14,041 nucleotides of DNA from contig QMVZ01000028.1 of NCBI GenBank assembly GCA_003661365.1, positions 1 through 14,041 of the forward strand. The letters are read 5' to 3'. Below the pieces are notes generated by a model. It was given only the letters and a program-made list of their open reading frames with translations, did no database searches and was not told the DNA's origin. The first letter of the stretch is position 1. Each line of letters begins with the position of its first letter. Below are positions 1-6,489 of the stretch, in pieces. The stretch comes from Thermoproteota archaeon (GTDB lineage Archaea; Korarchaeota; Korarchaeia; Korarchaeales; Korarchaeaceae). The translations under genes were made by a program, and so were the position numbers.

Positions 1-934
1 AAGTTATTCCCCCATGGCTTCCCTTAAGCTTTTGAGGCCCCAACTCATAGCCTCTAGCGGCGAAAACCAATAGATCTCCCGTTCTCGGGCTTGAAAGGCC
101 AAATTCCTCAGATTCCCTTGCATCTAAGACCAGTTCAAGCCTTGGGTCGGATCTCAGGATCCTCTTAGCCTCCTCCCTTTTTTCTTTGCTGCTGATGTAG
201 ATGTGGGCGAACCTATGAGAAGGACATATCAGGAATTCTGTTGGACCCAAGTCTTTCAGCAAAGCCTTCAGATCAAGGTTCTCCCTCACCTCAGTTAGTC
301 CGTGATCAGACAGGATCACCAACAGGTGATCCGCATAGTTATTCCGAAGCGCGTCGCCTAGCCCCCCAATAAGCTCGTCGACCTTCTCCATAGCCCTAAT
401 TGCCTCTCTGCTTTCTGGACCGAATCTCTCGCTTATTGCATCCATTCCAGGAAGGTTCATGGCTAAAAATGTCGGTCTTTGTTTGACTATTATGTCAATT
501 GCCTTCTCTATTGCGTACTCATCCTGCTTCCAGACGCCAGAGGACTGTACCTCCTCCTTCGTAACGACTATGTCTGCTCCTTTCGTTACAGGTTCTCCAA
601 CCGCTGCCTTGACCCCTTCAACCATCTCAAACAGAGTCCTCGATAGGAGAAGGGAGTTGACGTCGTACTCATCCAAGTCAATGATCTTGTCCAGCTCCCT
701 GTCGTAGAAGGTGTTTCCTACAATTCCGTGGGCATGAGGCTTAACTCCAGTGAGGATGGAGCTGTGAGCTGCATAGGTGACCGTAGGATATATTGACTTG
801 CAGGAGAGGCTGTAAGATCCCCTTTCAATGAGACCATCGATGAATGGTGTTTTCGCCTTTGTCAGACACTTAACAGTGCATCCGTCTATTATTACAACTA
901 CCGCAGCGTATGTGTGATTTGGAGGGCTCAACAA
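1..934 (-). CDS. Type I phosphodiesterase / nucleotide pyrophosphatase (alkaline phosphatase superfamily), C-terminus cut by window edge
   Basis: This is a metal-dependent phosphoesterase of the nucleotide pyrophosphatase/phosphodiesterase type. The translation shows the N-terminal metal-binding strand AVVVIIDG (about residues 11-18). The nucleophile segment YPTVTYAAHSSILTG follows, with the Thr after PTV as the expected nucleophile, and then PHAHGIVGN. SDHG and GSHGG supply later metal ligands. In this superfamily these residues bind two metals and cleave phosphodiester or pyrophosphate bonds; the substrate cannot be told here. No signal peptide is seen, so a cytosolic enzyme is likely. No ATG fits. 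The frame is closed by a stop about 50 bases upstream, leaving TTG at 934 or 931 as start, with a TATA-like box about 25 bases upstream. The last His motif lies a few residues from the edge, so most of the catalytic domain is present and only the C-terminus is missing. Confidence 0.9.
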   Translation of the reverse strand, partial: MLSPPNHTYAAVVVIIDGCTVKCLTKAKTPFIDGLIERGSYSLSCKSIYPTVTYAAHSSILTGVKPHAHGIVGNTFYDRELDKIIDLDEYDVNSLLLSRTLFEMVEGVKAAVGEPVTKGADIVVTKEEVQSSGVWKQDEYAIEKAIDIIVKQRPTFLAMNLPGMDAISERFGPESREAIRAMEKVDELIGGLGDALRNNYADHLLVILSDHGLTEVRENLDLKALLKDLGPTEFLICPSHRFAHIYISSKEKREEAKRILRSDPRLELVLDARESEEFGLSSPRTGDLLVFAARGYELGPQKLKGSHGGIT

Positions 935-953
935 GCTTAACTCAGATTCTCCA

Positions 954-961
954 CTTAAAGT
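954..961 (-). promoter_or_regulatory. TATA-like box of the phosphodiesterase gene
   Basis: On the minus strand this reads ACTTTAAG. Its centre lies about 23-26 bases upstream of the two candidate TTG starts (934 and 931), the spacing expected for an archaeal leaderless transcript. The second TTG gives the better spacing. Upstream is A-rich, but no clear BRE is visible. Confidence 0.45.
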
Positions 962-1311
962 TTTTACGAAAAAGCAGAAACGAAACCTCTATCCTAGTTC
1001 ATCTCTGAGAACCGTTTTTGCCCAAACTACTTCTAAGGCTAACATCCTTCTTTTCAAAAATGTCATATATTTCTAGGAGATAGGAGGTATTACCTGAACC
1101 TTCAGTGAACTTAGCCTCTCAACAGGCTCTCCTCTACTTTCTCGAGTACTACTCAAACAAGAAATAAAGGCTTTCGATGTTTAGAAAAATAGAATTTCTT
1201 CTTTTTATCAAATTCATTAGTCTTAGCTTAGATTTAGTTAAAAAGAGACAGATACGAAGTCACAACATAATTTCGAAATGAATGTTACGAATTCGACTTT
1301 TTACGTATTCT

Positions 1312-1320
1312 TTTAATATA
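1312..1320 (+). promoter_or_regulatory. TATA-like box upstream of a small ORF
   Basis: TTTAATATA is centred about 25 bases before the ATG at 1341, correct for a leaderless archaeal start. It is the best TATA match in the 935-2121 spacer and suggests that something is transcribed to the right. Confidence 0.4.
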
Positions 1321-1340
1321 GAAGCAATTCTATTTTAAGA

Positions 1341-1445
1341 ATGAGTTTTAAGTGTGGGATAGGCAAAGTCCTTCAAAGGATCCTGGGGATCCTGTTAGCT
1401 TATCTGACGTTTTTCGAAGCTTGTTTGAGTGGTGGAGAGAGTTAG
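1341..1445 (+). CDS. Possible 34-residue hydrophobic small protein
   Basis: The ORF begins with ATG about 25 bases after a good TATA-like box and encodes 34 residues. A short polar/basic start (MSFKCGIGK) is followed by a hydrophobic stretch around LGILLAYLTFF, like a small membrane peptide or a truncated signal sequence. It ends in TAG at 1443-1445. A different frame, opening with GTG at 1352, overlaps it and runs on to 1678, so either frame or neither may be translated. The short length and lack of a recognised family keep confidence low. The main support is the promoter position. Confidence 0.25.
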   Translation: MSFKCGIGKVLQRILGILLAYLTFFEACLSGGES

Positions 1446-1501
1446 GAAATGTAATGGTATGCGAATTTGTGTTTAGGTGGTTTTTTTGGGAAGGTGGTGA
1501 G

Positions 1502-1678
1502 ATGAATGATGTAGGCTTGGTTAAGGTTAGGGGAAGGAGAAAGAAGGTAAAGGAGAAGAAGGAAAGCTCGAAGAAGGTAAGGTCGATTTTGAAGATATTT
1601 CTGATGACAGACTCTCAAAAAAGTCCTTGTATTAAGCTTATCAAAATAAAACCCCAGAAAAAGGCTTTTGCAATGTAA
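1502..1678 (+). CDS. Possible 58-residue lysine-rich small protein
   Basis: The ATG at 1502 is directly preceded by AGGTGGTGAG, a good archaeal ribosome binding site. The product is very basic: its first third is packed with Lys, Arg and Glu (RGRRKKVKEKKESSKK), and it has a second Lys-rich patch near the end. That would fit a nucleic-acid-binding peptide, but purine-rich junk translates the same way. The frame can be extended back to GTG 1352, but the added residues look non-coding and I prefer the ATG. It lies 56 bases after the 34-residue ORF, so the two could share one transcript. No family is recognised. Confidence 0.3.
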   Translation: MNDVGLVKVRGRRKKVKEKKESSKKVRSILKIFLMTDSQKSPCIKLIKIKPQKKAFAM

Positions 1679-1723
1679 ATCGCTCTATTTTCTCTTTTAG
1701 GTCGAACAGATTCAAAAAAGAGC

Positions 1724-1849
1724 CTAAGTCCAACTTAACACGTTTTCCTGAAACATCTCATAGAAATCTTTGCTGAACATAGGATCCTTGGTATCGCAGA
1801 AGCTCAGTAAAAGTTTTTTACTGTCAAAAGTAGGAACTTCGCTATTCAT
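1724..1849 (-). CDS. Possible 41-residue small protein overlapping the upstream minus-strand ORF
   Basis: ATG at 1849 to TAG at 1724. The product begins MNSEVPTFDSKKLLLSF and is mixed polar/aromatic, more like a soluble protein than random translation. Its start overlaps the end of the 1842-2069 ORF by 8 bases in another frame. It may be translationally coupled, or it may be the second half of a single gene broken by a frameshift. After its stop the minus strand carries a run of six T (1713-1718), compatible with an archaeal terminator. No family is recognised. Confidence 0.25.
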   Translation of the reverse strand: MNSEVPTFDSKKLLLSFCDTKDPMFSKDFYEMFQENVLSWT

Positions 1850-2069
1850 AAGGCGTTTCGACTTCCTGTTTAAGGGAAGTAGGAGACGTAAGGGGACCTA
1901 AGAATGGAGCACCTTGTGCGTTCTGGCTATGCAGAGCTGCTAGCTCTTTTTTCAATCTGTAAGATTTTGAGGACTTTCCCGAAAAGACTTGGAAACTACG
2001 ATCTAAGAAAAGAATTTTCATGGCTGCCTCTAGACCCTTCTCATCACGGTTTAAGAGCAACTTTAGCAC
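1842..2069 (-). CDS. Hypothetical 75-residue protein (possibly frameshifted)
   Basis: The ORF starts with GTG at 2069. A GAGGAG-containing sequence lies about 7 bases upstream, and an in-frame stop four codons before the GTG fixes the start. The product is charged and helical at first (LKLLLNRDEKGLEAAMKILF), then Lys/Ser-rich, with no membrane segment and no motif I recognise. The opposite strand is also open over much of this interval (1904-2128), but that frame has neither a convincing ribosome binding site nor a sensible product. The overlapping 1724-1849 ORF may be its continuation after a frameshift. It may be a real small gene or a relic. Confidence 0.3.
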   Translation of the reverse strand: MLKLLLNRDEKGLEAAMKILFLDRSFQVFSGKSSKSYRLKKELAALHSQNAQGAPFLGPLTSPTSLKQEVETPYE

Positions 2070-2121
2070 CCTATCTCCTCACTATCGCATCCAACGTCGC
2101 TCGTATGGTTTGGGTGATGGT

Positions 2122-2391
2122 ATGTTAGAGAACGTGAAAGGATTGAGAATAAGGGACTTCCTACTAGGCTTGGCCATTACATTCATCTTGTTAGGAACAG
2201 GCGGCTTCTGGGATCTGGCGGTAGTCAAGCAGAATTGGGACAGGTATCCTCTTCCCTTTGAAACCATTGTATTGCCGAGATCACAGGCAGGAGACCTATT
2301 CTTCACGCTCATCGTGCTAGGCATGTTTATTTTGCTTTTAATAGGGAACGAAAGTGGCGGAAGCTTTGAACACTCTCAAAATCCTGCTTAA
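2122..2391 (+). CDS. Small two-helix membrane protein, 89 aa
   Basis: The ATG at 2122 follows GGGTGATGGT, a well-placed GGTGA ribosome binding site. A longer in-frame ATG at 2020 exists, but the added residues look random and lack such a site. The protein has two hydrophobic helices, around residues 13-30 (FLLGLAITFILLGTGGFW) and 60-77 (LFFTLIVLGMFILLLIG). A roughly 30-residue loop between them contains NWDRYPLPFETIVLPRSQ. Positively charged residues before the first helix suggest that both ends are cytosolic and the loop is outside. No family is recognised. It converges on the DUF1616 ectodomain gene, whose stop is 101 bases further on, so it is a separate transcript. Confidence 0.6.
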   Translation: MLENVKGLRIRDFLLGLAITFILLGTGGFWDLAVVKQNWDRYPLPFETIVLPRSQAGDLFFTLIVLGMFILLLIGNESGGSFEHSQNPA

Positions 2392-2452
2392 GTATGCATT
2401 CCTGCCTTTGTTATGCCTATTTTAACCTCCAGTGAGCACTTGAAAGTATCTT

Positions 2453-2490
2453 AAAAAAGAGTTTGCCGCGCATTCGATCGTCAGCGAATG
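2453..2490 (-). terminator. Hairpin plus T-run terminating the 3594-2492 operon
   Basis: One base after the minus-strand stop codon lies a perfect 6-bp inverted repeat, CATTCG (2471-2476) and CGAATG (2485-2490), with an 8-base loop. About a dozen bases further along the minus strand comes a run of six T (2453-2458). Position and order fit a transcription terminator. Archaeal termination depends mainly on the T-run, so the hairpin may be incidental. Confidence 0.45.
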
Positions 2491-2491
2491 T

Positions 2492-3103
2492 TCAACCTGG
2501 AATCGTGGCATTAAACCACATCTGAAGCCAACAAATCCTCTTTTCTCCACCAGCATACCAGCCAAATGAGAAGTCCCCGTTCTCCTGATTGTAGATCCAT
2601 AACTCGAAGATCATCCGAAAGTTTCTCCCTTCCTCAGCTCCTATCTCAGCAAAACCGACGGATTTGTTATTGATTACTAGGGAGATGTACACGTTGTTGT
2701 CCTCCACCCTATAGTCTGAGATCTCCCAGAAAAACGGGAACTCCCAGGTTTCATTGTCAGAGAGGAAGCTTCTGAACTCGTAGATTACTGGAGCGTCTGC
2801 AGGGGTGCCTGTGGTCTCATTTGGAGGGATCGTATGAGCGTTGCCTAGCTTAACCTTCACTAGAACGTATTGGACGGATCCCATAAAGTTCGTAACCCCC
2901 AAGTACCATTTCACTGGTGTCGAGAGTGGGATTTCGCCCGTTTCTCCCGGGTAATAGTCTGATATCATCTTCTCCTTGCCGAGGATGTAGAACTGAAAGA
3001 ACTGCTCCTTAGGCCTTGGTGTCATCCAAAGGTAGGCTATAGTTGAAAATATCATCAAAGCCGATATGAAAATGGAGACAAGTCTCCATCCCTCCTCAGT
3101 CAT
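2492..3103 (-). CDS. DUF1616-type C-terminal ectodomain with membrane anchor
   Basis: A single N-terminal hydrophobic helix (about residues 7-27, SIFISALMIFSTIAYLW) is followed by a roughly 170-residue extracellular domain. It begins EQFFQFYILG and continues with a Tyr-Pro-Gly-containing strand, GVTNFMGSVQYVLVKVKLGN and several NxS/T sites. The FYILG start followed by a Y-x-V-x-V-x-x-G beta strand is what I know from the region after the last membrane helix of archaeal DUF1616 proteins. The preceding membrane half of the family is absent here but present in the gene at 3694-4308, so the pair looks like a split DUF1616 protein. Its ATG overlaps the TGA of the upstream gene by 4 bases (ATGA), with GGAGAGG just upstream, so translation is probably coupled. 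The function of DUF1616 is unknown. Confidence 0.75.
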   Translation of the reverse strand: MTEEGWRLVSIFISALMIFSTIAYLWMTPRPKEQFFQFYILGKEKMISDYYPGETGEIPLSTPVKWYLGVTNFMGSVQYVLVKVKLGNAHTIPPNETTGTPADAPVIYEFRSFLSDNETWEFPFFWEISDYRVEDNNVYISLVINNKSVGFAEIGAEEGRNFRMIFELWIYNQENGDFSFGWYAGGEKRICWLQMWFNATIPG

Positions 3104-3594
3104 GAACCCCTCTCCTCCCTCTTCTTAGCAACCATCGACAGGATCCTCTCAATCTCCCTCCTGTGCCACCACTTGTAGGCGTAATTTAGGCCGAAAGCAG
3201 TGATGACGGCTGCTATTGGAACAGCAAAGATTAGAAAGACCTTAACCTTAAGTAGGCGAGAGGAAGCACGTGTCTCAAGCTCTTTCGCCCTAAATATAAC
3301 GTCCTCAGAAAGCTCAATCACCCTCGAAATACTTTCTACCTCTCCTTCTCCTTTCTTTACCTTTTCCAGGAGGAAAAGAGCCTCATTCAACTTGAAAACG
3401 AGTTCAGCTAAATCCTCTTTTCTTGCACCAGCCTTTTCCGCCTGTTTAACTGCTATGAAAGCTTCTATGAGCTTTTCCTCTGCCTGTTTGACCTCACTTC
3501 CTTGAGGATAAGCGAGGTAAAGACTAACTCCTTGGATGCTCAGAAGCAGAAGTAAGCCAAGGACGAGTGCGCAAGTGCTCAAACGTCTATCCAT
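3100..3594 (-). CDS. Membrane protein with extracellular coiled coil, 164 aa
   Basis: The order of parts is a signal-anchor helix (about residues 9-28, CALVLGLLLLLSIQGVSLYL), a highly charged helical stretch of about 75 residues (about 35-108), a second membrane helix (about 117-140) and a basic cytosolic tail (WWHRREIERI onward). The central part has Leu/Ile/Val at heptad-like spacing and many Lys/Glu/Ala, so it should form a coiled coil or helical hairpin outside the cell. The start is ATG at 3594, or TTG one codon upstream at 3597. It overlaps the DUF1616 ectodomain gene by 4 bases and so forms an operon with it. Similar charged helical repeats occur in the big surface protein at 4390-6237. 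No named family is recognised. Confidence 0.7.
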   Translation of the reverse strand: MDRRLSTCALVLGLLLLLSIQGVSLYLAYPQGSEVKQAEEKLIEAFIAVKQAEKAGARKEDLAELVFKLNEALFLLEKVKKGEGEVESISRVIELSEDVIFRAKELETRASSRLLKVKVFLIFAVPIAAVITAFGLNYAYKWWHRREIERILSMVAKKREERGS

Positions 3595-3664
3595 CAAACC
3601 TACCCCAATTCCTTCGAAATCCTCTTCCCAGCGGTCACTCGGAATTCATTCATTTTGAAAAACA

Positions 3665-3670
3665 TTTAAA
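3665..3670 (+). promoter_or_regulatory. TATA box of the 3694 gene
   Basis: TTTAAA is centred 26 bases before the GTG at 3694, the textbook distance for an archaeal leaderless transcript, and there is no ribosome binding site next to that GTG. The box lies in the 99-base divergent spacer shared with the minus-strand operon starting at 3594. Confidence 0.6.
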
Positions 3671-3693
3671 CTACTTGCTAGGTAGAAGAAGTT

Positions 3694-4308
3694 GTGGCCT
3701 CCAAGAAAGACAGTAAGAAGAGAATTAAGGCACTGAAGAGGCTGGTTGAATCGATTATAGCAAGAGAGGGATCGATCAGGGTCATCGAACTCATGGAAAG
3801 GGTGAGATCTAGGTATAAAGCCGAGGTCGAAGACATAGTCGAGGTCATCAAGTCCTTGGAGGCCGAGGGGAAAATAGATCTATGCCCTCCCCCGATAAAC
3901 GTCTCATCCTACTTTCAGTACCTCCGATTGGGTTCTGAGAACGGTTGGTTTTATCTGCTCACAGGGATGGTTCTCGGAACCCTGCTCTCGATTTACATGT
4001 TGCCAGATTTCCTGCCTTGGGTCTTGATCAGGTGGATCCTAGGATTTGTATTCGTCCTCTATCTGCCAGGTTTTGTAATAGTAGAGGCTCTATTCCCGGA
4101 AAGAAAGGAACTCAGCGGCATAGAAAGGCTGGCTTTGAGCTTGGGACTTAGTTTAGCTATAGTTCCACTGCTGGGCTTAGTGCTTAACTACACCCCTTGG
4201 GGGATCAGGCTCACCCCCGTAACCATTACGCTTTCCCTAACTACGCTCATAATCGGTCTTGTAGCCACTTATAGGAAGTATAAAGTAGCTCTTATGAGGA
4301 CGGTATAA
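3694..4308 (+). CDS. DUF1616 family protein: winged-helix N-terminus plus membrane domain (lacks ectodomain)
   Basis: Residues 1 to about 65 are Lys/Arg-rich and helical, with a winged-helix look (RLVESIIAREGSIRVIELME, later VIKSLEAEGKIDL), as often precedes DUF1616. Four membrane helices follow: about 82-104, 106-133, 140-165 and 173-193. The family hallmarks are between the second and third: FVLYLPGFVIVEALFPER, then ELSGIERLALSLGLSLA and LNYTPWGI. Typical DUF1616 proteins continue with one more helix and an extracellular domain. Here the protein ends after about 204 residues, and that missing part resembles the divergent gene at 2492-3103. The GTG start is chosen because a TATA box sits exactly 26 bases upstream. 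Function unknown; a membrane-bound regulator or envelope assembly factor is possible. Confidence 0.85.
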   Translation: MASKKDSKKRIKALKRLVESIIAREGSIRVIELMERVRSRYKAEVEDIVEVIKSLEAEGKIDLCPPPINVSSYFQYLRLGSENGWFYLLTGMVLGTLLSIYMLPDFLPWVLIRWILGFVFVLYLPGFVIVEALFPERKELSGIERLALSLGLSLAIVPLLGLVLNYTPWGIRLTPVTITLSLTTLIIGLVATYRKYKVALMRTV

Positions 4309-4356
4309 CATCTCGTTGAAGGTATGCCTCCCAGCCCATACATCCGCTGAAAAAGA

Positions 4357-4367
4357 ATATTATTTTA
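4357..4367 (+). promoter_or_regulatory. TATA box of the toroid surface-protein gene
   Basis: AATATTATTTT is centred about 28 bases before the ATG at 4390. The upstream TTG at 4378 would be only about 16 bases away, too close, so the box favours ATG 4390 as a leaderless start. Confidence 0.5.
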
Positions 4368-4389
4368 CAGTTCTTTCTTGATTGCGGGC

Positions 4390-6237
4390 ATGCTCAAACA
4401 GAACAGGATTCTCGCTATTCCTGTGCTGATCCTGCTAGTCTTTCAAAATTCCGCCGTAGTGATCCTAGGCAATACGTCAGAAGACGCACTAAACAGCATC
4501 CTAAAGGTTGCAGACTGGTTAGTTGCCAACCAAAACCTTGATGGGACCTTCAACTTGGAAATGAGCCACATGCACAGCGAGTACCAAGATGCCATGATAT
4601 TAGGTTGTGCTGCAATAGTCCTGCTCGAAACTTATCAGATCACAGAGGACTACAAATACTTGAAAGCAGCGAACCTGACGCTGACTCTGCTTGCAAACTG
4701 GCAGGAGATAGACGGTGATTGGTCCTCGCACTCTCGATATGCTGCTGGAGGGGTTTATTACCCCATCATGGCCTTCGCCAAGTTTCAGATCTACACTGGC
4801 AGCGATTTCTTCATGGACAACATGATAAGGGCGGCCGAAAGCCTGATAAAGCTGGCAGAGGAGAAATCTGTTCGTTACTATTACGTATTTGAGATGGGAG
4901 AGAGGAGCTATGCCCTCCTTCTCGTTTGGAAAGCAACCAACATATCTCGTTACAAGAAGATAGCGAACAAATGGGTGCGCTTCCTTGTAGAAGAAGCCTT
5001 TGACCATAAGGCTGGATCTTGGAACACACGAATAGATGGGAAGGGTCCCCAAGGTATGTGGGACGTTGTTCTCCCCACCCTTCCGCTTCTTGTCTCTAAC
5101 TACGTCACGCTGAGAGAATTAGCAAACCTCTCCTTCTATTGGGCTCTTGAGAACTTAAGCTCCTTTGAGCCAGGGGCATATGTTCCAGCATCACCTAGAG
5201 GTGAGATGGTACTTTCAAACGATGTGTACAGGGATCAGACGAATGCGTACCCCCACTTCGTAGCGGAGTTCCTCATTCTGGCAACCGTTCTGGGAAGGGA
5301 TGCAGAGGCAAGGGAAGCTGTGGAATGGCTTATTTCCATGCAAGCCCCTGACGGAGGCTTCTACTTCAGAAAAAACCCCGATGGAAGTATAGACAAAAGA
5401 GAGTATGTCTGGGACTCATTTTGGGCATTCTTTGGACTGCACACCTATTTACAAAGGAAGATGCCAGAAGAATTAGGCTCATTGATTTCAGAGATGGAAT
5501 CTCAAATCCAAACAGCCGAGGCGCAAGGGATCAATACATCAATACCAAGAAAATACCTGATGTTAGCTCAAGAGAGCCTAAACTCAGAGAAATACCTTAA
5601 AGCCATGAATTGCCTTCAAAAAGCCAATAGAACATTGAAGGACTCATCTGAGGCATTTGATACAATAAACGAGGTCAAATCCCTCATATCATCAATTAAG
5701 GAGAAGGGAGCTAATGTTTCAGCGGCTGAATTGAAACTAGGAGAAGCTATAAATGCTTACAACAAGGGAGATTATGATGCATGCAAGGAATTAGCTCTAA
5801 ATGCCGAAAATCTCGCAAATTTAAGCCTCTTGGAGCTGAAATTAGAGGCTTTCAGAGTTCTAGAAGATGTAAGGGCATTCCTGAATGAAACAGCATCTAC
5901 TGGCTTGAACCTAACAGAGGCTGAGATCCTGTTCTCTGAAGCCCTCAAGCTATACTCCGAGGGGAACTATACAGGAGCAATAGAACTAGCTAAATCAGCT
6001 CGACAGATGGCAATCGAGGCTTTAAGCCTAACAGAAGCTAAGAAGACTAGGTTCCTCGCTGTAGGGATAATAGTCTCGGCTATTGTATCTATTCTCAGCA
6101 TCGTAATCTGGAGAAGGCATGAAGCAAAGAGAAAAGAGCTGGAAATGAAGGAATTCATAGAGGAGTTCGGTGATGTATTGGAAAAGTACGTGATACTCCT
6201 AGAAAAGGAAGAGAGTGAAGATAAAATGAATGGATAA
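4390..6237 (+). CDS. Surface-anchored alpha/alpha-toroid protein with three helical repeats, 615 aa
   Basis: A signal peptide or anchor (about residues 7-27, ILAIPVLILLVFQNSAVVIL) is followed by an all-helical domain (about 29-355) with recurrent Gly-aromatic turns: DGTF (about 51-54), GDW (109-111), GSW (209-211) and DGGF (about 321-324). This is the pattern of alpha/alpha toroids in prenyltransferase/terpene-cyclase-like folds and in polysaccharide lyases or glycoside hydrolases. Three tandem charged helical repeats of about 60-65 residues follow (about 365-545), each with G-x-N-x-S/T and then YxxA. A C-terminal membrane helix (about 555-577) and a Lys/Glu-rich cytosolic tail end the protein. 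Several NxS/T sites suggest an N-glycosylated ectodomain. No catalytic residue can be assigned; polysaccharide processing or binding is a guess. ATG is preferred over TTG 4378 because of the TATA spacing. Confidence 0.8.
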   Translation: MLKQNRILAIPVLILLVFQNSAVVILGNTSEDALNSILKVADWLVANQNLDGTFNLEMSHMHSEYQDAMILGCAAIVLLETYQITEDYKYLKAANLTLTLLANWQEIDGDWSSHSRYAAGGVYYPIMAFAKFQIYTGSDFFMDNMIRAAESLIKLAEEKSVRYYYVFEMGERSYALLLVWKATNISRYKKIANKWVRFLVEEAFDHKAGSWNTRIDGKGPQGMWDVVLPTLPLLVSNYVTLRELANLSFYWALENLSSFEPGAYVPASPRGEMVLSNDVYRDQTNAYPHFVAEFLILATVLGRDAEAREAVEWLISMQAPDGGFYFRKNPDGSIDKREYVWDSFWAFFGLHTYLQRKMPEELGSLISEMESQIQTAEAQGINTSIPRKYLMLAQESLNSEKYLKAMNCLQKANRTLKDSSEAFDTINEVKSLISSIKEKGANVSAAELKLGEAINAYNKGDYDACKELALNAENLANLSLLELKLEAFRVLEDVRAFLNETASTGLNLTEAEILFSEALKLYSEGNYTGAIELAKSARQMAIEALSLTEAKKTRFLAVGIIVSAIVSILSIVIWRRHEAKRKELEMKEFIEEFGDVLEKYVILLEKEESEDKMNG

Positions 6238-6277
6238 GAAAGCTACACCCAACAGGATTCAAACTATTTAACGGATT

Positions 6278-6487
6278 TTAGAAGAACTCTCTTGCTATGT
6301 AGACCCTGACGAGGGAGATCCCAGAAAGGAAGATAATCCCTCCAATTAGGGTAGTAAGTAGAGAGCTTATTATGTAGCCCTCCTCCAAGAGGAAGACGGT
6401 TCTGAAGAAGAAGTAAATGCCCAGCGCTATTAACACTAAACCAAGCGCCAAGACCCATTTCATGCTGCTTCCTTTCTCCCTTGACAT
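6278..6487 (-). CDS. Small two-helix membrane protein at the end of the MoxR operon, 69 aa
   Basis: The protein is nearly all membrane. After MSREKGSSMK comes helix 1 (about residues 11-27, WVLALGLVLIALGIYFFF), a short acidic loop (LLEEGY), helix 2 (about 38-57) and a basic end (RVYIAREFF). Two GTG codons at 6496 and 6493 are in frame. The ATG at 6487 is preferred because GAGGTGGTGAT sits just before it and includes the stop codon of the upstream gene. It follows the three-helix protein gene after 2 bases, so it is the last gene of the MoxR-DUF58 operon and is probably translated by reinitiation. No family is recognised; a small structural subunit is plausible. It converges on the toroid gene with only 40 bases between them. 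Confidence 0.65.
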   Translation of the reverse strand: MSREKGSSMKWVLALGLVLIALGIYFFFRTVFLLEEGYIISSLLTTLIGGIIFLSGISLVRVYIAREFF

Positions 6488-6489
6488 GA

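Larger units (their letters stand above)
935..1340. other. AT-rich gene-poor spacer with possible decayed coding remnants
   Basis: No intact gene is seen here on either strand. On the minus strand, two short open stretches in different frames look faintly coding: 1152-1114 (reads VVLEKVEESLLRG) and 1118-999 (contains TSYLLEIYDIFEKKD). They could be pieces of one frameshifted protein, but I recognise no family. The stretch 1186-1340 is particularly AT-rich. I found no tRNA and no repeat array. Confidence 0.4.

Noticed and set aside
1186..1336. 11-bp inverted repeat AAAATAGAATT (1186-1196) / AATTCTATTTT (1326-1336)
   Set aside because: A perfect match, but in very AT-rich DNA where chance pairs are expected; no flanking duplication or transposase supports a mobile element.
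1360..1400. Resemblance of GGCAAAGTCC to the conserved AAAGTCC region of RNase P RNA
   Set aside because: Only a few bases match, and the expected flanking helices and other conserved regions are not found.
1352..1501. N-terminal extension of the Lys-rich ORF from GTG 1352
   Set aside because: It competes with the better-placed ATG 1341 frame and its translation looks non-coding; the internal ATG 1502 has a good ribosome binding site.
2020..2121. Longer N-terminus for the 2122-2391 membrane protein starting at ATG 2020
   Set aside because: The extra residues are Ser/Arg-rich and random-looking, while ATG 2122 has GGTGA 4 bases upstream.
1904..2128. Plus-strand 74-residue ORF
   Set aside because: It overlaps a minus-strand ORF with a better ribosome binding site and a plus-strand membrane protein gene, and its own product and start context are unconvincing.
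4600..5052. Minus-strand 150-residue ORF
   Set aside because: It lies entirely antisense to the toroid gene, with no ribosome binding site and low-complexity, Cys-scattered translation; a shadow.
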